Shown here: positions 11,817 through 23,313 of the stretch, piece after piece | Position numbering within the stretch: the stretch's first letter is position 1 | Layout of the letters: the number at the start of each line of letters is the position of its first letter | Origin: Polytrichum commune | Taxonomy: Eukaryota > Streptophyta > Polytrichopsida > Polytrichales > Polytrichaceae | DNA length: 60,000 nucleotides | Assembly (NCBI GenBank): GCA_950295325.1 | Contig: OX485804.1 | Coordinates: forward strand, 65,884,033-65,944,032 | Direction of reading: 5' to 3' | Translations under genes and position numbers: made by a program | The notes under the pieces: model-generated | Database searches by the model: none | What the model was told of the DNA's origin: nothing | Seen by the model: only the letters and a program-made list of their open reading frames with translations

Positions 11817-12341
11817 TGCCCCTTTCCCACTTGACTTTATCCCACCTGACTTTAGCTAAGACTAAAAGTTGGTTCCAACAACCCAGCCTTCACACCATCG
11901 ACATTATTTAGTTGGCAAATGATGTGGCATGGCTTACAAGTGGAGGTTGTAAGTCTCAAGCACCAATCCTCCCATCATTACCTAAACATGAGGCAAGAAT
12001 ATAGGCCTTTTAAGAGTGTTGCCTCCCGCCCTTGTGATTGGTTGCTTTTTAGTCTTAGCTATGAGGGCACGAGGAGTTGCATTAAACAAAAACTGATGGT
12101 AAAATAGATGAGTGGTAAGGCATTTGGGGATGGGACAAAAACTACCCAACATTCATTGCTTGGTAGATAAAACAATGAATACATGTGAAAGCTACCTAAC
12201 TAAAACCTACTTGCAAATCTCCGGAGCAAGTTCTTGTAGGTGCATTAGGATAGTTGGATGCCTCTGCTATAATTGAGGGAGCTTGACCCGGTTTTTAGGA
12301 AATACTTTGGTTATTAGCTAAAGTCAGGTGGGAAGGGGGCA
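11817..12341 (-). mobile_element. Harbinger/Tourist-like MITE, family 1 copy A
   Basis: This 525-bp element is bounded by TTA direct repeats (11814-11816 and 12342-12344). Its terminal inverted repeats run tgcccctttcccacttgact at the left and the complement of tgcccccttcccacctgact at the right. It is the inverted version of copies B (13904-14418) and C (53913-54447). No transposase is encoded, so it would have to be mobilised by a PIF/Harbinger enzyme. The 3-bp TWA target is the hallmark of that superfamily. Confidence 0.88.
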
Positions 12342-12465
12342 TTAGAATGGAGTGATGTAGTGCACATTGAGACTGTTCATAATACGTAATATTTTTTTTG
12401 ATTTGAACATGTTTATGTATTATAGTACATGAATAATTTGAAAATAATGTGGACTTTCTCTTGGA

Positions 12466-12732
12466 CAGGGGGGCTCGTCCATACTATGGTCTCCATCATA
12501 CCTAATTATAATTTATGTAATCTACAAAATTTTGAAGATAATGTAGATTATTTTGGCTTGTAAGCCCTAGCCCTAACTCTCTCAGTGGCTTCTCTCCCGC
12601 TTCTCTTCTGAAACTCTTCAACCCCTCTTCAATAGTTGAAAGTTGTTGATTATTTGAAACATAATATAGATTATATGTACGATTATTTGTACACAATCTA
12701 TACCTTTGCGAAATTTTTGGACGAGCCTCCTG
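12466..12732. mobile_element. Short TIR element with hAT-like tips
   Basis: The left end cagggggg-ctcgtcca matches the inverted right end tggacgagcctcctg over about 16 bp with one indel. Tips of the form CAGGG are typical of hAT elements, but no 8-bp target duplication is visible, so the class is uncertain. The interior is AT-rich with smaller inverted segments (gtagatta...taatctac types). Confidence 0.5.
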
Positions 12733-12761
12733 TAATTATTTGTTTGAGTTGCCACCCTAGG

Positions 12762-13332
12762 GATGCGTGGACTAGTGCCTAGGAAGTTTTTGGGCATAGT
12801 GAGTCAAAATCCTAGTGATTCTAAATCCAACCGATTACATGTTGGCAACATCAATTGGGGAGATTTTTGGGGCATAATCGGTTGAGATCCTAGTGTTTGC
12901 AAGTCCAACTGGTTACACGTTGATATCCTTTAGTTTTTCTATATTATTTTTAGGTATATTCCATAAATTCCTCTAAAATGATCGGTAATTTTCTTGCAGT
13001 CTTGAACTTCAACTGGTTATTCCTCAAACTCAACCAGTTCATTTGTAACTAATTGCCAGTTCTCCCCGATCATTGTTTTGGAATGCACGAGGCGCTTGGA
13101 CCAGTGCCCGGGAAGTTTTTGAGCATAGTCAGTCAAGATCCGGGTGATTCTAAATCCAGCCGGTTACATGTTGACACCTTGCGGTTTTTCTTTATTCATT
13201 TGAGGTATATTCTATAGTTTCCTCTAAAATGATTGGCAATTCACTTAAAGTCTCCAACTTCAACCTGTTATTCCTCAAACTCAACTGGTTCATCTGTAAC
13301 TAACGGCCAGTTTCTCATGGACATTTGCCTAG
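12762..13332 (+). repeat. Two adjacent copies of dispersed family 6 (ccggttacatgttga repeat)
   Basis: Copies at about 12762-13078 and 13084-13332. The family consensus is a ~240-bp block: gtcaagatcctagtg, tccaaccggttacatgttga, gaggtatattc, cctctaaaatgatcggtaa, cttgaacttcaac..gtt, ctcaaccggttcatctgtaact. Further copies lie near 14560, 21216, 44925 and 51800. The first copy has an internal duplication of its left third. Non-coding. Confidence 0.75.
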
Positions 13333-13400
13333 TTTTTCCGTCAAGTAGAGAGGAGATTTCACAGGTGGAAGTCGAACCGTCAACCACTCCATTCGGTTTA

Positions 13401-13900
13401 GGGCCACTTCACACACGAGCCAAGAGCCGTGACCATGAAATTGTGAGAGCCCAAGAGAAACTGTCCAAAGGCCGTCCCAAGACACCTCCGAAATCATGTA
13501 GTGTGGTCACGGATCTTCAAGTGTAGTGTGAAGTCATATGGGACCGGACCCTCGACCGAATGCTATTTCAATGAACCTCTATTCATGCGGATCCTCACAC
13601 ATGATAATATAGAATAAACCAACGGTTGTGAGCATTCGGAGTGCCATGGTCTCCTGGTTCTGTGTTAGGCCTACCTCCAAGAGGTGGTTTTTCAAAATAG
13701 TCCAAGTGACCGTGAAACATGATCCATTCGATGCCATGTAGGAATCCATGTAGACTGTCATATCCATCTTGCATTCACATACTCCGTTGGTCCCTCAAAC
13801 ATAGTGTGAAGCGAACTTGGACCGGCTCCGTCTTTTCCACCAATGAGAGTGCTTGAAGTGTAATGGTCTCGGGCTCTCAATCTCGTGTGTGAAGCGACTC
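13401..13900 (+). mobile_element. Harbinger/Tourist-like MITE, family 2 copy 1
   Basis: This 500-bp element has inverted ends gggccacttcacacacgag and its complement ctcgtgtgtgaagcgac, flanked by TTA at 13398-13400 and 13901-13903. The right TTA is at the same time the left target duplication of the next element (13904-14418). It is nearly collinear with 54602-55100. It has no coding capacity; the open frames in it are interrupted in the other copy. Confidence 0.85.
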
Positions 13901-13903
13901 TTA

Positions 13904-14418
13904 TGCCCCCTCCCCACTTGACATTAGCAAATAACCAAAGACTTCCCTAAAACCCGGGTAAAGCTCCCTCGGTTATAGCGGACACGTCCGGCTATCCCAA
14001 TGCACCTACAAGAACTTGCTCCGGAGATTTCCAAGTAGGTTTTAGTTAAGTAGCTTTCACACATGTTCATTGTTTTATCTACCAACCAATGAATGTTGGA
14101 TAGTTTTTGTCCCATCCCCAAATGCCTTAATACTTACCATCGGTTTTTGTTAATGGAGCTCCTCGTGCCCTCATAGCTAAGACTCACAAGCAACCAATCA
14201 CAAGAGCGAGAGGCAACACTTTTAGAGTTCCTATATTCTTGCCTCATGTCTAGGTACCGATGGGAGGGTCAGTAGTTTTAGCTAATTAAAACCTCCACTT
14301 TTAAGCCATGCCACATCATTTGCCAACTAGGCTCAGCACTAGATAATGTCGATGGTGTGAACGCTCATTTTTAAGAACCCACTTTTAGGCTTAGCTAATG
14401 CCAAGTGGGGAGGGGGCA
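13904..14418 (+). mobile_element. Harbinger/Tourist-like MITE, family 1 copy B
   Basis: This 515-bp element has ends tgccccctccccacttgac and the complementary gtggggagggggca, flanked by TTA at 13901-13903 and 14419-14421. It is collinear with copy C (53913-54447) and inverted relative to copy A. It directly abuts the family 2 MITE to its left. Confidence 0.88.
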
Positions 14419-14559
14419 TTAGGGTACCTCCACTATCATCCAAAAGTTTAGGGTCATCTCAGACCCTGCAAGCATGCTTCTCATGCTCCATTAGTGAAAT
14501 CATTGTGAACAATGAGACGGAAAGAATCGATTGCTAGTTACAGATGAAGTGGTTGAAGA

Positions 14560-14832
14560 TCCTAATGCTTCTATGTCCAACCAGCCACATATTATGATAT
14601 CTCAGTTTTCCTTTATTGATTTTAACTATATTCCATAGATTCCTCTAAAATGGTCGGTAATTTTCCTGAACTAGCGGTCATTTCTCCCTATTCGTTGGTT
14701 GAGGTTCAAGACTCTAAGAAAATCATTGATCATTTTAGAGGAATTTGTGGAATATACCCCAAATTAGTAAAGAAGCACCGGAAGATCACAACATGTAACA
14801 ACCGGTTGGACTTGGAAACATTAGGATTCTGA
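14560..14832. repeat. Palindromic copy of dispersed family 6
   Basis: The left arm (about 14565-14690) and the right arm (about 14700-14832) are inverted copies of the same family 6 block (cctctaaaatg..cggtaatttt; inverted attttagaggaat). Together they would fold into a long hairpin. This may be the complete fold-back form, of which other copies are single arms. Confidence 0.65.
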
Positions 14833-14929
14833 CCACTTTTTTACCCAAAATCCTCCCTGGACATTGCTTGTGAACTATACATTTAAGGTAGATGGGTCTT
14901 AATCGTTTACTTTTGTCCGTCTAGCCCAC

Positions 14930-15215
14930 TTCTGGTATGATATGTCTAAACACACGATTAGTGCAAGATGGTTAGCAAATCCAAATTAAGGTTGTAACCA
15001 CTTTCTTCATGATTTTTGGAGTTCATATGGAAATCTCTTCTTCATTGCCAAAGTGAAAGACTCTCGTGCTCATTGAATGGTCATATAGGTTCCTCCAATT
15101 ATGTTGACTACTACGTTTAGAAGAGTTATCCTATTTTGAGCACATAGTCCAATCTCTTTTAAACACGTATCTTTCTAGTACCCATTCTTGGAGCCCTACC
15201 TAACCACATCCACTC
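14930..15215 (-). repeat. Dispersed repeat, second copy of the 11085-11345 family
   Basis: It shares ordered blocks with 11085-11345 in the same orientation and with 55143-55470 in reverse orientation, including acacacgattagtgcaagat, which is the complement of atcatcttgtactaatcgtgt-like sequence at 55435-55458. It contains no gene. Confidence 0.6.
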
Positions 15216-15620
15216 ACATCTAGATGTTCAAATAAGGGCTGTCTATCTTGAAACGCATTTGGAAGTCTGGAGACTACCATCCTCCCTAGACAATTTCGAA
15301 TCTAAGAATAGAATATTTCATTCATTCCTTAAAAACATATTTCAACAAACCTAAAAAAAAACACTTTTAAAATTGGTAGTTTATGAAATAATATAATTTT
15401 CATTGAAACCACCTAGGTAGGACGGTGGTATGGTACTAGAGGAGCGAGGCTACATCTTTCTTGTAGTGATGGAACACCCATCTCGCACTAAATGTGTATT
15501 TCACATCCCGTAAGATACGGGTGCATGAAAACAACATCCAAACAACACGTCTACCTTCACATTTGTTGAAACATTCTTTCGGTTACGAACAACTAGACCC
15601 AATTTTTCCAAAGCAAGAAA
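15216..15620. other. Gene-free spacer before the minisatellite
   Basis: I see no gene or clear element here. An open frame runs into the first minisatellite units, but the 53-bp period breaks any frame. Confidence 0.5.
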
Positions 15621-15621
15621 A

Positions 15622-16037
15622 ATGTACTCAAGATAATTATGCGTACATGGTTAGTAAAAGGACGATGACAAAAAATGTACTCAAGATAATTATGCGTATA
15701 TGCTTAGTAAAAGGACGATGACAAAAAATATACTCAAGATAATTATGTGTATATGCTTAGTAAAAGGACGATGACAAAAAATCTACTCAAGATAATTATG
15801 CGTATATGCTTAGTAAAAGGACGATGACAAAAAATCTACTCAAGATAATTATGCGTATATGCTTAGTAAAAGGGCGATGACAAAAAATCTACTGAAGATA
15901 ATTATGCGTATGTGCTTAGTAAAAGGGCGATGACAAAAAATCTACTGAAGATAATTATGCGTATGTGCTTAGTAAAAGGGCGATGACAAAAGATCTACTC
16001 AAGATAATTATGTGTATGTGCTTAGTAAAAGGGCGAT
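15622..16037 (+). repeat. 53-bp minisatellite, about 7.8 units
   Basis: Units start at tactcaagataattatg with exact 53-bp spacing (15625, 15678, 15731, 15784, 15837, 15890, 15943, 15996). Units differ by few bases. The first carries gcgtacatggtt where the others have gtatatgctt or gtatgtgctt; units 2-4 have aggacg and later units agggcg. This directional pattern suggests local unit-by-unit expansion. Confidence 0.95.
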
Positions 16038-16284
16038 TGTCATATACAGGCAGTTACCACAGTCCACCGTCTGGTTAATAGTCACCGTCCATTAATTGAA
16101 TGGCCACAGACGAAGCAGAGAGCTATCAAGCCTTTATGGAGCAGGATTAATCATGAAGCCATAGAAGTACGTGAACTAGACCTCACTCTATTGTGCCTTC
16201 TTGTCCCTACTGTTGAAAAGCATCCCTGGAAGGAGAAGCATAATATATAACACCAAGGTGTCTACTCAATGACTTATAATGGTC

Positions 16285-16610
16285 ATGATCATCAAGGCGT
16301 GTGGGTGTTGTTCAGTTTTAATTTCATCGTGGTTCTCCAGCTTCTACCATATTCGGTTTCCACAACCAAATCGAATGTTGCACTATTCGCAAATCTACGA
16401 TGAAAAGCATCAAACCCGTATGTGCATGTTTGTCGATTCCTTGATTGGATATATAGGTTCTCCCAATGAAGTTTGTTATTGAGTGTGGAGTGGATTATAG
16501 AATTTGAGGACGTAATTAAGTCCAGCTTATTGTAAGTATGTGTATTTATGGTGTTTGTTCTTTGATCTTGACCTGACCACACACCAATCGGATATATTAG
16601 GTGTCCCGGT
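16285..16610 (-). repeat. Dispersed repeat, inverted copy of the 21768-22090 and 39045-39410 family
   Basis: The right part, tgtttgttctttgatcttg..ctgaccacacacc, is the reverse complement of the start of the 39045 copy. Blocks for tggagaac and gcaaatctacgatg appear in the matching inverted order. It is non-coding. Confidence 0.65.
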
Positions 16611-17339
16611 AAGGAAAGTTACCTAATAGCACCTGCATACCCTGGTTGGATGTGTATCTAACAATAATCTTTCACAAGAAGTTGATAAGGAAATCTCTCA
16701 TGTTACACACACGTGGTCATATTTCCACACAATGTTAACTCCTAAAGGCCAAAGCAAAATCTTCTCAAAATCGCCTTTCAGAACAATTAAGTCCAATTCA
16801 AAAGCTTCATTTAAGAAAATCAGCACATATTGTCCTCAATCTAACCGTACTAACAAAATCTTTGTGAAGTTATAATTATTCACATAGATTTTCAGTCGTT
16901 CAAGTGCCCACAATCACAAGAATATAACGCAAACATGTGCGTTGGTATGGTTGGGCAATGGTGATTGCCTGAACAAAAACGTCCGCCTCGGCCTTGAGGG
17001 GTTAAACTAATGAACTTGACTATGTACTTCATTGGTAATGTCTTGAGGGGTTAAGATAATAAGCGCTAAACATGGTTTGTATTATTATAATGATTGAAAT
17101 TGTATTGCAAGATGAAGAGGATTCCAATTTCCAACGCACCAAAAAACACATCACTTGGAAATTGTATGCAAACGTTCTAAGGGTTTAAAGTTGTATTTGA
17201 AGACTTTTTGTGCTCAAGACAAAAAGTCCATACCTGAACTCTAACCCCAATGCTCCAAACTATATAATATGACAAAACATTGCCACAACCTTTAAGTAAA
17301 ATGCTACCCAATACAATTCAACGAGTAGTTGGAGGTTTG
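16611..17339. other. Gene-free region upstream of the hAT relic end
   Basis: No gene seen. Two copies of cttgaggggttaa occur near 16992 and 17042. This region may hold the missing terminus of the hAT element, but I could not find a matching inverted repeat. Confidence 0.4.
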
Positions 17340-19255
17340 TACTCTTGCATTTCCTCAAACAAAGCAATTTTGCAATTCACCTTCACATCATAGTAATGCC
17401 AACATGTTGTGAGCTTTATCCTTTACGAAACCTAGAGCAAAGGCCGGGAATGGTGCCAAAACCCCAAATGCCTCACCTCCTATGCGAGCATACAAAATCT
17501 TTAACTCTGAATCGGCCTCCCCAAGCATGTAGGGTGGCACATGTGATGCCCTTATGTTCACATCCACTTGCTACTTCCTATAGATGGCAATGCAAGCCGC
17601 TAAGGCATCAAAAAACAACCAATACCCCTTGGTCTATTTGAAAACACATTGTTGCACTACAAGCTTCAAGGTCTTTGTCACAACCCTAGCTACTACCCAA
17701 ACTAGGCCACTTGGAACTCAACTTTGGAGTTGTAGGTTTGCCAAGTGTAGCAAATGTTGATGGTAGAGTTGTGCTCTAATGTCTCCTATGCAATCAACCC
17801 ACAAATCATAAGCACACATTGTCTCATAATTCTCACATGAAATGCAAAGCAAACTCAAGAAAATAAAATGGAAGGAGTAAGTACCAATACCTGAAACAAA
17901 ACCACCTTGGATGCAAATCATGTCTTCACTAAGGTTTTCGGTTTTCTTATTGAAAGCCCAACCTCCACACAAACCTTGTCCCACTCAATTTTGCCTTTGC
18001 CAAACTTCTTAGTCCATATTATAGTTTTTGGCAAGGCTACATATGCATCTTCAAACTCGCACATGTCATTCCTACACAGACTACAATGTCATTTGTGCCA
18101 TATTGGCAGGCCTTAGACATCACATGTTTGAAACATGTGCCAACATATGGCTCATCGATCTCTAAGGGCTTGCATTTAACCACAAACTTTAGGGCAATGG
18201 TCAACATATTGAGGTCGGTACCCTCGTCTTTGACTATGCTAACACCCGGTCAATAAACCCGAATTCGTTGAAGAGCTGCTTGACAACCTCAGCTAGGGCC
18301 ACCCTAGAGGTGTGTGCCACTTCAAAGATGCCTATTGGTACATTTAGAAAGACCCACTCATCAACCACAAAATCCACCACTTGGCAAAATGTATCAAACC
18401 CACAACAAGGCATCCACAAATCAAATTTGACAAAGATGGTCGCACAACTAGTGAGAAGGGGCAACATAAATTTGTCCATGATGCGGGTGAGCATGGTTAG
18501 AAAATGCTCCCTCATCAGGGCCCTCCTTGTGGGAAATCAGATCTTGCCATCCTACCGCAAAGCAACCTTTGAAGCCAAGAACTTTCTACTGCAAAGAGGG
18601 GGATGAATCCTTTTGCAATGTAAAACACCAAATCCTCAAGGAAGCTTACTTGAGCCAGGTCACCCTTTTTGTAGGAGGTGTTGGAGCGAAAAAAACTCCA
18701 TGGTGACGCTTCTGCTGCTTCTTGCAAGGTTGCATGTTGTCCTCCATACGGTCCCCCTTTGATTTCTCCTCGCATTTGTAGCGCTTAAAGTCCTTGGGAT
18801 GCTCATTGACTAGGTGTTTGGACATGCTTGTGCTCCCATGGCAAGGGCTATATTTCAATACTCCCTTTCCGCGCCTTCATGATACTATGCGAACTTTGCA
18901 TAGAAGATGTGGGGTGGTAGAGCACACATTGTATCACATGGGGTTCTTCACATCCATCGACATTGCGCAATCGTTAAGGCAAAAGAAGGCCCACACAAAG
19001 TTGTTTTTGTGGTAAGGGAGCCAAATACACTTGTTATCATTTAGTGCAACCTACCAAACCCTCTAGATTGCGAGTTCCTCCACCTCCAACACCTCATCAG
19101 GCTCAATTGTGGAAATGTTCTCAACATCTTCAAAGTCCAAGGTGGTGTTGCTAGTCGTTTGGGTCTCCAACACTGACTCCATAATGACGCATGTGTCCCC
19201 TGCATCCATGAAGACAAACTCTTCGGAGAAGTTAAGACCCACCTCATCCATGCTT
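17340..19255 (-). pseudogene. Decayed BED-finger hAT-superfamily transposase
   Basis: Read on the minus strand from about 19255 downward. An acidic N-terminal stretch is followed by a BED-type zinc finger remnant (about 18760-18860: SPCHGSTSMSKHLVNEHP, first Cys replaced). The RNase H-like core follows at 18234-18515, with motifs VKFDLWM, VDEWVFLNVPIGIFEVAHTS and a shifted VKDEGTDLNML just below 18235. Pieces of the C-terminal half (KACQYGTNDIVVC, then K-rich and helical segments) are scattered in all three frames down to about 17340. At least several frameshifts and stops make it non-functional. The fold order matches hAT cut-and-paste transposases. No terminal repeats or 8-bp target duplication were found, so the element limits are unknown. 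Confidence 0.75.
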
Positions 19256-20371
19256 ACAAAAATTAGGACACAAACACAAAATCCTAAATCCTAAGCTACA
19301 GTACATCACCATGTCTACCTTAGCACATGTCACAATTTTGTGTTCTTCTTTTGCTTGTCACATGACATGCACAATTGTTTGAATTTTATTGTGTCAATTG
19401 ACGTGTGTGTGTGTGTGTGTGTACGTGTGTGCTTTTTGTCTTTCTTTCTTTCTTTCCTTCCCACGTGTCTATGCATTGTCAAACAATGTGTGACATGAAA
19501 AAACTTTGCCAAAATTAAGGTCACTAGTGAGGATTGTTGAGCCCTGGGTGGCAACTATCGCGGTGTTGTTGTGTAACACTCGTAGGGTTCATCGTCTTTA
19601 GAACTTGGTTTTGGAGTTGCTGAACCATTTCTAAGAAGCATTATTTTGGAGCTATTCTAACTTACACATAATAAGCATCTTCATGACATTAAATTCTAAG
19701 AAATCTTACAAATTTCTCTAGAACTGAAGTTGAATACCTAAGGGGTCTAGATACAAACCCTTGTTCTGGAAAAAAAATTGCTTCTAATTGGTTCTAAAAT
19801 TGATTATTTTTTATATCGCAATTTTTTTCTTATTTAGACACAATTTGCATCAATGTGCTTCTCAATGCCCTCTTTCCAAGCATGTTGCTCCTTTTTGTGA
19901 AGCAATAAATCATCAACTTATCATAAGTATTAAAAATGGTAGAGAATCGTTCATAAAGGGAAGTGTTGCCACCATAGATCACTAAGATTTCGCTGGAAAG
20001 TGATCATATCAGTAGCGCCACTTCACTTTTTTCATAGCTTAGACTTAAACCCTAGTGCAAACTCCTTGGGTCCAAAAGTTAATTCTTGACCAATAGGTTT
20101 CTTTAAAAGTTTCTTTTGGTCTTGAAGTCTAGTGTGAACATGACATGAGAAAGGGTAAGTAAGCTCGGAAACCTCCCACATAAATGTAAAGAAAAGTACT
20201 CATGTGGCTTAATTTAGCTACAATTGTCCTTAGTTTTTGGAGTAGTGACTGATGGGACGCCTTTCAAGTTCCAACACCTGCTGAAAAACCTGACCCCGTT
20301 TTTCTTGTATTATTTCCTGGGCTTCACATAATTAAAAAAGCAATGGCAGGGCATTCCACGCACCCCCACTA
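19256..20371. other. Gene-free region with a (GT)n microsatellite
   Basis: A (GT)10 tract lies at 19403-19422, followed by gtacgtgtgt and a short ctttctttctttctttcc tract near 19438. No gene or bounded element is seen elsewhere in the interval. Confidence 0.6.
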
Positions 20372-21070
20372 GGGCCAAGTTCCATGTACCGGTCCCGGTC
20401 CGTTTTTTTTAAAATAAATGGGTCGGCCGGTGAAAAGAGGGTGGTGCCATGTGCCCATCCCTCTCACCCAAGGACCGGTACCCCCCATGGATGGGTGTCC
20501 CACATTTTGTGTTGTGGAAGAACGGGTGCCCCACATTTTGTGTTGTGGAAGAACGGGTGCCAAAGGACCGGCGGTCCTAACGGTAACGTGAAGGACATGT
20601 GCCGGTTAGAGAGCTATGGTGACCGGATCGGCCGGTCACCTAGGGTATAAATATTTATATTTATATGATTATATAATATAATATGATTACTTATATGTAA
20701 TTATTTAAAATATTATTTTGGTATCATTTAGGTGTTACAGTTAAATTCCCTTAAAATAAACACATAATTATTTCATTTTATGTAGTAGTTATATTGATAA
20801 CTAAATTATCAATTAGGGGTATGGAAATTGATGTGCAAATCAAATATGAAAAGTTCAATGAGGATGACCTCCATTGCCGGTCACCTTCATAAAGTGTCAT
20901 GTCTTACGTATCACCAAATTTAGTTAGAAAGTAGGAAATCCCAATAAACCGGTACCCCACATAGAAGTACCCTTCCAAAAAACGGGTGACATCACCCATT
21001 TTTTGGATGATGTCACCCGTTTCTCACCCATCGGAAAAATGGACCGGGACCGGTACATGGAACTTGGCCC
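20372..21070 (+). mobile_element. MITE family 3 copy 1 (gggccaagttccatg ends)
   Basis: This 699-bp element has strong inverted ends of about 30 bp: gggccaagttccatgtaccg at the left and its complement at 21051-21070. It resembles 45536-46083 but adds an AT-rich insert (about 20645-20840) and a second copy of the internal unit cccacattttgtgttgtgga. Flanks read CTA and TAA, so the 3-bp target duplication expected from the other copy is damaged here. Confidence 0.82.
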
Positions 21071-21215
21071 TAACACTGATCAACAGGAAAAACAAGGCCC
21101 ATTTTTTAAGCAAGGGAAGCCATGAGGGGAGGGCTTAACAACAGTTGAGGCCCTGCCCAAGATTCCAAATTTTTGGTCTTGACCAATAGGGTCGCTCGAT
21201 TTAAGGAGTTTCTTT

Positions 21216-21462
21216 GGTTGTGGACCAGTGCCTAGGAAGTTTTTGGGCATAGTCGGTCAAGATCCTAGAGATTCTAAATCCAACCGGTTACATGTTCACA
21301 TCTTCCGGTTTTGCTTTATTCATTTGAGGTATATTCTATAGGTTCCTCTAAAATGATCGGTAAATTTCTCGAAGTCTTGAACTTCAATAGGTTATTTCTC
21401 GAACTCAACCGGTTCATCTGCAACTAACCGCCGGTTCTTCCCGGACATAGTCGTGGATGCTA
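21216..21462 (+). repeat. Dispersed family 6 copy
   Basis: A full-length copy of the ~240-bp block found at 12762-13332, from gaccagtgcctaggaagttt to aactaaccgccggttct. Non-coding. Confidence 0.75.
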
Positions 21463-21767
21463 CACTATTTATCCCATTTAGTGCATGCTACTATTTGGAG
21501 TTGCGCAATGCTATAACTATTTAATGAGAATGTCATTTTTAATCAAGCAAAGTCATTCATGTACTATAATGTCCGAATAACTTATTGAACTTTTGTTAGT
21601 AAAAAATCGAACTCCTGAGTACAACGTCATTGCACTACGTAACTTTGAATAGTAGCACGCACTAATTGGGATAATTGTAGTGAAAATAGGCCTTGAGGAC
21701 GGGGTAAGTGAGGTACCCATATAAGGTAGATGGGTCTCAAGTGGCTCATTTTCTTAATTAGACCCTT

Positions 21768-22090
21768 ATATTTGATGTGGTATGTGGTTCGGTGAGGATC
21801 AAAGAGCAAACATCCCAAAGACACATGTTTGAAGGGATTGGACTACGGCTTCAAATATATAACAACTACTGTGCACTCAATAGTAAACACAACTGGGAGG
21901 ACCTATGTATCCAATTATGAAATCAACAAACATGCACTTCCGATAACCATAACTAAATCAGGGGAAGTCCGATTTTTGCAAATGTCCCAACATAAATTTG
22001 CTAATGCACACACGAGTTTTGTTGTGTAAATCTAATCAGTAGAAGTTGGAGAACATGAACACGAAACAAATAATACCCGCATACCTTCAC
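21768..22090 (+). repeat. Dispersed repeat shared with 39045-39410
   Basis: It is collinear with 39045-39410: gatcaaagagcaaaca, agacacatgttt, aaacatgcacttcc, atttgctaatg..acac and tggagaacatgaac..gaa appear in the same order and orientation. An inverted relative lies at 16285-16610. It contains no gene. Confidence 0.65.
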
Positions 22091-22119
22091 TACAAGCTGA
22101 AAAAATCACAACATTTTGT

Positions 22120-23313
22120 CTAATTAGTGTGGGTTACCATTTGGAGGTATGTGTTGCTAAAACTTCTTAACGAAAGCATCATTTTTTACCCAAGTAACAT
22201 AAGCGGTTAGTATGCACACCAAAGAATGTGGCATAACTTAGTTGGTAAAAAATGATGTAACTTAGTCAGTACACCCTAAACTCCGTAATATCAACCTCCA
22301 TAATGTCGCTCACTCTCTAATATCCCGAAACTCTACGGAACAGATGTTCGTATTTCAAATCTCACTCCTTCTTGTCACATTTCTCTCCCTTATATCACGA
22401 ATTTTGTCATTAATGCAAACCACCAAAGAAGGTAACCCACACCCTCGCATTGTGCCATGTGTCAATATGTGGAGTGTCACCTTCTTATTCTTATTCTTAT
22501 TCTTCTTCTTATGCCACTTGTTGAATGTTGGTGCATGCATATGCCACATTGCCCGGGAAGGCCAAGTGGAGTGGACCACACCATACCATTAAAATGTTGC
22601 ACTTTGTGTTATTCCACAGTGTCACATGCTACACTAATCCTATAGTATCACACATCCATGTTAACACTATAAAACTCTGTAATGTCATGTGCACTTTGGT
22701 TGCCACAGGTGTGATACCACGGAGTTTCGAGTGTACAAGGCTATAGCAAGGCGTAACTCCAAATGGCAACCCACCCTAATTAGGGGAAATAGTGCACGCC
22801 TTTGGTTGCCACATGTGTGATACCACGGAGTTTTGAGTGTACAAGGTTATAGCAAGGCGTAACTCCAAATGGCAACCCACACTAATTAGGGGAAACAATG
22901 CACGCCATTGGTTGCCACAGGTGTGATACCACGGAGTTTCGAGTGTACAAGGCTATAGCAAGGCGTAACTCCAAATGGCAACCCACACTAATTAGGGGAA
23001 ACAGTGCACGCCTTTGGTTGCCACATGTGTGATACCACGGAGTTTCGAGTGTACAAGGCTACAGCAAGGCGTAACTCCAAATGGCAACCCACACTAATTA
23101 GGGGAAACAGTGCACACCTTTGGTTGCCACACGTGTGATACCACGGAGTTTCGAGTGTACAAGGCTATAGCAAGGTGTAACTCCAAATGGCAACCCACAC
23201 TAATTAGGGGAAACAGTGTACGCCATTGGTTGCCACAGGTGTGATACCACAGAGTTTCGAGTGTACAAGGCTATAACAAGGCGTAACTCCAAATGGCAAC
23301 CCACACTAATTAG
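22120..23313. mobile_element. Nested MITE: family 4 element split by a family 5 element
   Basis: The left end at 22120 (ctaattagtgtgggttacca) is the complement of the right end at about 23313 (cccacactaattag). The intact short relative is at 55556-55715. The family 5 element (22269-22736) sits between left and right parts, so I infer family 5 inserted into family 4. The right part was then amplified into the 106-bp array. Confidence 0.65.
22269..22736. mobile_element. Dispersed TIR element, family 5 copy 2
   Basis: Ends gtacaccctaaactccgt and its imperfect complement acggagtttcgagtgtac. The interior is collinear with 8848-9267, with an extra gcaaaccaccaaagaaggtaa segment and a longer (ttctta)n tract near 22483. 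Confidence 0.72.

Noticed and set aside
12466-12732. 8-bp target duplication for the hAT-like MITE
   Set aside because: The flanking octamers (ctcttgga and taattatt) do not match, so the hAT assignment rests only on the tip sequence.
15494-15721. Open frame running into the minisatellite
   Set aside because: The 53-bp period is not a multiple of three, so no frame can be kept through the array.
15622-16037. CRISPR-like array
   Set aside because: Units are contiguous 53-bp repeats without unique spacers, in a plant nuclear context.
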